A DNA stretch of 64,000 bases from DASYQD01 sp963837455 (lineage in GTDB: Bacteria; Acidobacteriota; Thermoanaerobaculia; Multivoradales; JAIOJS01). Below are positions 59,642 through 64,000 of the stretch, piece by piece (the stretch's first letter is position 1; each line of letters begins with the position of its first letter). The notes below the pieces were generated by a model. It saw nothing but the letters and a program-made list of their open reading frames with translations, was not told where the DNA came from and ran no database searches. The stretch lies in NCBI GenBank assembly GCA_963837455.1, contig CAWINM010000002.1, positions 439,322-503,321 of the forward strand, read 5' to 3'. Both the position numbers and the translations under genes were made by a program.

Positions 59642-62538
59642 ATGTTGATCGCCAAAGCGGACATCGACAGCATCAAGCGACGGCACGACCTCGCTGCCTT
59701 CATTGTCTCCTCGGGAGTGCCGCTGCGCCGAGTGGGCAAGTACCTGATGGGCCGCTGCCCATTCCACCCGGATGAGAAAACAGAGAGCTTCGTGGTCGAT
59801 CCCAAGCGGCAAGTATGGAACTGCCTGGGTGGCTGCAGCAGCAACGGTGACGCCGGTGGCGGCAAGGGCAGCTCGGGCGGCGACCTCTTCGCCTTCGCGA
59901 TGAAGGTGTGGGGAGTGGACTTCCGCGAGGCGTACGTGCGGCTGGGCGGCGAGGTGTCCGACGAGCTGCCGCCGCCGCGGCGGCGCGGTAGCGGCGGCAG
60001 GCTTGCTGCGGTCGGTCGGGCGCCGCGCACCGAGCTGCTCTCGGGTGTGGTCGACCGCTGGCACCAGGAGCTTTCCGAACGGCGCGAGGCGCAGGAGTAC
60101 CTCGAGTCGCGAGGGCTGGTGACGCGCGCGCTGTGGCGCGCGTTTCGGTTGGGCTACTCGTCGGGGTCGCTCGTCGAGGTGGCGACCGAGGAGTCGCCGG
60201 CGCGCCAGCATCTGCTCGCGCTCGGCATCCTCGCCAAGGACGAGGAGCAGCGCGTCGTCGAGCGGATGGCGGGCCGCGTCGTCTTCCCGCTCTTCGCGCT
60301 CAACCAGCTGCCCGTCAACGTCTACGGCCGCGCGATCGCCGGTGACGTCGAGCCGCGGCACATGTACCTGCCGGGTCCTCGCCGCGGCCTCTTCAACTGG
60401 AACGCCGCCAGAAGAGCCGAGGAGATCGTGCTCGTCGAGTCGGTCATCGACTCGCTCTCGCTGGTCGAGGCCGGAGTCGGCCAGGCGATCGCGCTCTTCG
60501 GCGCCCACGGGGTTACCGAGGAGCACCGCGACTTGGTGCGCCGCTTCGGCGTGCGGCGGGTGGTGGTGGCGCTCGACGCCGACGAGACGGGGCACAAGGC
60601 GGCGCCGCAGGTGGCGGTGCACTTCGCCGACCTCGGCGCCCTTGTCGAAATCGTCGAGTGGCCCGAGGAGGATCCCAACGCGCTGCTCGTCCGCTACGGC
60701 CCTGAGAAGCTGCGGCAGATGGTCGAGGCGCTTCTGCGGCCGGCGTCGCGGCGCGAAGCGGTCGAGAGCCCGGACCCCGCCGTCAACGGCGCGCCAGGCG
60801 CTCATGGGGAAGTGGGTGAGTCGGCGGTGTCCGGAGCTTCTCCTTCCTTAACCGCCTCCGGCTCAGCGTCGGCTGCCGCAGCGCCGGCAAGCGGAGCCGG
60901 AGGCGGAGCGTTAAGGAAAGAAGCCAGGTCAGCCGGGCCGAGCTGCTGGGTGACGCAATCGAGCTCTTCCGTGGCGAGCGGCAGTGGCGCGTGGTGTGGC
61001 TTCCCGGTGCCTCGGCCGCGCACCTGCGCGCGACCGTGCGATTGCGGCTTTCCTCGGGGAGCTTCCTCGACGGGCTCGACCTTGTCTCCGCCAAGGCGCG
61101 CGAGAGCTACGCCAAGCGCGCGGCGCGCGTCGTGGTGGCGCTCTCGGGCACCACCGGCGACGAGGTGGCGGCCGATCTCGTGCGCGCCCTCGAAGCCGAC
61201 CTGGTCGTCCTCGCCGAGCTAGGCGAAGAGCGGCGGGCGCTGCTCGAGCGAGGCAGCGGCGCGGTGGCGGCGATGAGCGAGGGCGAGCGGCAGGAAGCGC
61301 TCGCCCTCTTGCGCTCGAGAGACCTGCTCGCGCGCGTGGCGGCGGCGATCTCGGCCACGGGCTACGTGGGCGAGGACAGCAACAAGCTGCTCGGCTACCT
61401 GGTCGGCATCTCGCGCAAGCTCGACCGGCCGCTCTCGATGGTGATCCTCTCGCCCTCGGGCTCGGGTAAGTCGGGCCTCGCCGAGGCGATCGAGGCGCTC
61501 ACTCCCGAGGAGGACTTCGTCTCGCTCTCCTCGCTCACGCCGCAGGCGCTCTACTACATGCCGCGCGACAAGCTGCGCCGAAAGCTTCTGCTGATCGAAG
61601 AACGGGCGGGCTCGGTCGACGCCGACTTCTCGATCCGGGCACTGCAGAGCAAGCAGAAGCTCTCGCGCGCCGTGCCGATCAAAGACCCGGCGACGGGGAA
61701 GATCGAAACGAGGATCTTCGAGATCCTCGGCCCCGCCGCCTTCCTCGAGACGACCACCGAGAGCCAGATCAACCCCGAGAACGCGACGCGCTGCTTCGAG
61801 GTCCACCTCGACGAGAGCGAGGAGCAGACGCGGCGGATCCAGGAGGCGCAGCGGCGGAGCAAGACCTATTTGGGCCTGCTCGAGCGGCCGGCGCGCGAGG
61901 CGACGATCCGCCTCCACCACGCCGCGCAGCGCCCCTGCGCCTGGTGCCGGTCGTGCTGCCCTTCGCCGAGGCGCTAGAGTTTCCGACCTCATGGCTGCGC
62001 ACGCGGCGCGACCGCCTGCGCTTCCTGAACCTCATCGAGGCGATCGCCTTCCTCCACCAGCACCAGCGGCCGCTGCTCGGCAAGAGCGACGGGCGGCCGC
62101 TCGACGGCCGGCTCGCCGAGTTCTCCGAGACAGCGCTCTCCGCAGTGCTGGTGGCCGCCACACTCGAAGACTACGAGCTCGCCTTCTCCCTCGCCGGCGG
62201 TCTGCTCGGCGAGACGCTGCAGGATTGAAGAAGCCCGAGCGCGCCTTCCTCGAGGCGATCCGCCGCTACGTCGATTCGCAGGGCGGCGAGAGCGCTTTCT
62301 CGCGACGGCAGATCCGCGAGATCACCGGGCTGCCGCAGCGACGCGTGCGCGAGCTCTCGAGGCTCTGCTTGAGGTCGAGGACGTCGAGGCGGTGGGAGTC
62401 GGCCGCGGTGCCGGCGTGCGTTACCGCGTGGTCGCCTCTCTTGCGGAAGCGTCGACCATTCCGGGCCTGCTCGCCCCAGCCGGGCTGCGGAAAAAGCTAC
62501 TTTCGCAGGGCGGCGAATGGGCGGAATGGCGAAGCTAG
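59642..62538 (+). CDS. CHC2/TOPRIM primase-ATPase (cassette 2), paralog of the 5.6-8.5 kb gene; broken by indels
   Basis: The start ATG 59642 follows GGGAGAAGG. The first part shows the CHC2 finger (C39, H42, C61, C65: CPFHPDE, WNCLGGC), then TOPRIM motifs VLVESVIDSL and VALDADETGHKAA. A linker with a large inverted repeat (60.83-60.92 kb) ends in a frame change. The ATPase part follows with Walker A SPSGSGKSG and Walker B LLLIEERAG. Further single-base breaks near 61938, 62225 and 62365 interrupt the C-terminus, which still aligns with cassette 1 (RLRFLNLIEAIAFLHQHQRP versus KYLTLIDAIALLHQHQRP). Undamaged length would be about 960 aa, close to the 980 aa of cassette 1. The linker break could be genuine because a repeat sits exactly there; the others look like sequencing indels. 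A split into two real proteins is possible. Confidence 0.75.
60833..60925. repeat. Inverted repeat in the primase-2 linker
   Basis: TTCCTTAAC and CGCCTCCGGCTC on the left pair with GAGCCGGAGGCG and GTTAAGGAA on the right, around a ~30-nt loop. Related TAAGGAAAG motifs occur at 6738, 9553, 10812 and 10856. It lies between the TOPRIM and ATPase domains, where the frame is lost. Confidence 0.65.
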
Positions 62539-62584
62539 GTGCCGATTCGCAGAGCCGTGAAACCGCTCGCTCCAAGGCGAATGG

Positions 62585-63642
62585 GCGGATCGGCGAGGGG
62601 AGCTTGGAGCGCGAAGATCACCGTCACCGTCGCGCCGCCGGAGCCGGGCGATGAGCGAGGCGCAGACGGCCTTCCGCGCCGCTTCGACGCCTATCGCGAA
62701 CGCTACCTCGGCAAGCTCCGCGGCCGCGGCTACTCGGCGGCCACGTGCAAGCGAGCGGCGAGCGTCCTCATCGATCTGCGGGCCTTCTTGCTCGCCGAGG
62801 CGCGACCGCAGCCCGAGACCCTAGGCGACGTCACCTCCGACCACGTCACCGCCTTCCGCGACCAGGAGCTGTCGCGCCCGAAGAAGACCGGCAAGCCCGG
62901 AGCTCTCTGCGCCACCACGATCGGGCCCATCATCGCCACCCTACATCAGATCTTCGGCTACCTCGCCGCCGAAGGAGTGGTGCTGCTCGACCCTGCCCGC
63001 GAGCTCGAGCGGCCCGGCGGCCGCAGCGGCTGCCGCGCGCCGTGCCCTCGGAGCACCAGGTGCGGCGCTTGCTGCTGCTGCCGAGTGGGGCACGCCGCTC
63101 GGCTTGCGCGATCGCGCTCTGCTCGAGCTGCTGTACTCGACGGGGCTGCGCAACGCCGAGGCCTGCGCGCTCGACCGCGGCGATCTCGACCTGGACTCTC
63201 GCCTCGTCCACGTGCGCTGCGGCAAGGGCGGCAAGGAGCGGCGCGTGCCGGTGGGCAAGCGCGCCTGCCGCGCGCTCGCTCGCTACCTGGACTCCGCATG
63301 GCAGGAGCTGCGGGCCAAGCGCTTCGAGCAGGTGCACGAGGCCGAGGTGCCGCTCTTTCTCTCGCGGCTCGGCACGCGCCTGCAGGAGCAGATGCTGCGC
63401 TGGCTGCTGCGGCGCGTCCGCGAGGAGGCGAAGCTTTCGACACCGGTGACGCCGCACTCGCTGCGCCATGCATGCGCCACCCATCTGCTCGCCGGCGGCG
63501 CCGACGTGCGCCAGATCCAGGTGCTGCTCGGTCACTCCTCGCTGCGCTCGACCGAGATCTACACGCGCGTCGAGACGGGCGACCTACGCCGCATGCTCGA
63601 CCGTTTCCACCCGCACCAGCCGCAGCAAGCCCGCCCCAGTGA
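62585..63642 (+). CDS. Tyrosine recombinase (cassette 2), broken by indels
   Basis: The core-binding domain is visible in one frame (FDAYRERYLGKLRGRGYSAA, TIGPIIATLHQIFGYLAAEG). After breaks at about 63030 and 63085 the catalytic domain appears in another: R in TGLRNAEACALDRGDL, K in GKGGKERRVP, HSLRHACATHLL, LGHSSLRSTEIYTRV with the nucleophilic Tyr. All catalytic residues are present. The likely end is the TGA at 63640-63642, which overlaps the GTG of the next gene but needs one more indel. The exact start is unclear; ATG 62652 (MSEAQTAF) is attractive but out of frame with the following segment. It follows the primase directly as in cassette 1. Confidence 0.75.
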
Positions 63643-64000
63643 ACCTGCTCGAGGCGGCGGCACCCTTCCTCGAAGAGCGACGGCGGCTCGGTCGCGCGCC
63701 CTCGTACGTCAAAGCTACGCGCCACGTGCTGGTGGGACTCGCCGCTCACCTCGAGCGTGCCGGTCGTCCGCTCGAGGTCGAAGCCGTCATCGAGCAGGAC
63801 CTCTGGGACTTTCTCGACGGTGAGCTGGCCCGCGGGCTTGCTGAAACCACCATCCGCCTGCGAGCGGTGGCCTTGCGCGTCTTCTTCGCCCAGCTCTATC
63901 GACGCGGCGTCGTGCTGCGCGATCCGGCCGCCGGCTTGCATCTACGCGAGGCTCCACCTCGCATCGGCTTCGTGCCCTCGCCGTCTCAGGTGCGGGCACT
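63639..64000 (+). CDS. Second tyrosine recombinase of cassette 2, N-terminal part (runs off window)
   Basis: A frame from GTG 63639 stays open to the window end: LLEAAAPFLEERRRLGRAPS, then YVKATRHVLVGLAAHLERAG and IRLRAVALRVFFAQLYRRGV. This is a typical SAM-like core-binding domain of phage-type integrases, ending near LRDPAAGLHL, where catalytic domains usually begin. It overlaps the stop of the preceding recombinase, so the two form a tandem, translationally coupled pair. Cassette 1 has only one recombinase. Tandem pairs and trios of tyrosine recombinases are known in some integrative elements. The catalytic domain is not visible here. Confidence 0.65.
   Translation, partial: MNLLEAAAPFLEERRRLGRAPSYVKATRHVLVGLAAHLERAGRPLEVEAVIEQDLWDFLDGELARGLAETTIRLRAVALRVFFAQLYRRGVVLRDPAAGLHLREAPPRIGFVPSPSQVRA

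Overview
The window is GC-rich, gene-dense bacterial DNA dominated by Rhs/YD-repeat polymorphic toxins and mobile DNA. The mix (giant secreted carboxypeptidase-regulatory/Ig/Rhs proteins, a RAYT transposase with long BIME-like repeats, CHC2-primase/recombinase cassettes) would suit Acidobacteriota or another high-GC soil or sediment phylum. That is a guess: there is no rRNA or core housekeeping gene to anchor it.

Layout. (1) 1-4.8 kb: the 3' part of an Rhs protein with an unrecognised C-terminal tip, overlapped by a lipoprotein that is probably its immunity partner. (2) 5.0-9.6 kb: a compact cassette of a divergent XRE repressor, a CHC2/TOPRIM primase fused to a P-loop ATPase, and a tyrosine recombinase. 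(3) 9.6-11.0 kb: non-coding DNA with palindromic repeats. (4) 11.0-14.8 kb: an orphan Rhs tip with an HExxH motif and a lipoprotein partner, then a second, decayed copy of the same tip/partner pair, with a complete IS630-family element between them. (5) 15.2-55.9 kb: one apparent operon. It holds a giant secreted protein gene (~18 kb, with a 1,044-bp tandem repeat), a small secreted protein, a second giant gene (~20 kb: beta-structure region, Ig-like array, Rhs core, GIY-YIG-like tip) and an Imm26-like immunity gene. (6) 55.9-58.6 kb: two related non-coding repeat blocks bracketing a RAYT-type REP transposase. (7) 58.6-59.2 kb: a ParE/RelE-type toxin-antitoxin pair. (8) 59.2-64 kb: a second XRE/primase-ATPase/recombinase cassette, paralogous to the first, with another recombinase gene running off the window.

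Reading frames are intact at 1-9.6, 11-14.8, about 25.7-36.7 (apart from one base) and 38-42 kb. In about 15.7-25.7, 36.7-38, 42.1-54 and 60.9-63.6 kb the protein signal jumps between the three forward frames every several tens to about 150 bases. The tandem repeat shows one such lesion directly: copy 1 has an extra T at 27569 that later copies lack. I therefore annotate the two giant genes and the second primase/recombinase as single genes broken by small indels. Assembly or sequencing error is the first explanation; real decay is not excluded.

How the parts may work together. Rhs proteins are large shells that deliver a variable C-terminal toxin, with a cognate immunity gene directly downstream. 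All three complete tips here have such a partner. Two partners carry lipobox signals, suggesting protection outside the cytoplasm; the Imm26-like partner of the GIY-YIG tip is cytoplasmic, as expected for a nuclease. Each primase/recombinase cassette lies beside an Rhs tip/immunity locus and the BIME-like repeats, which makes this a plausible island where toxin tips are exchanged by mobile elements.
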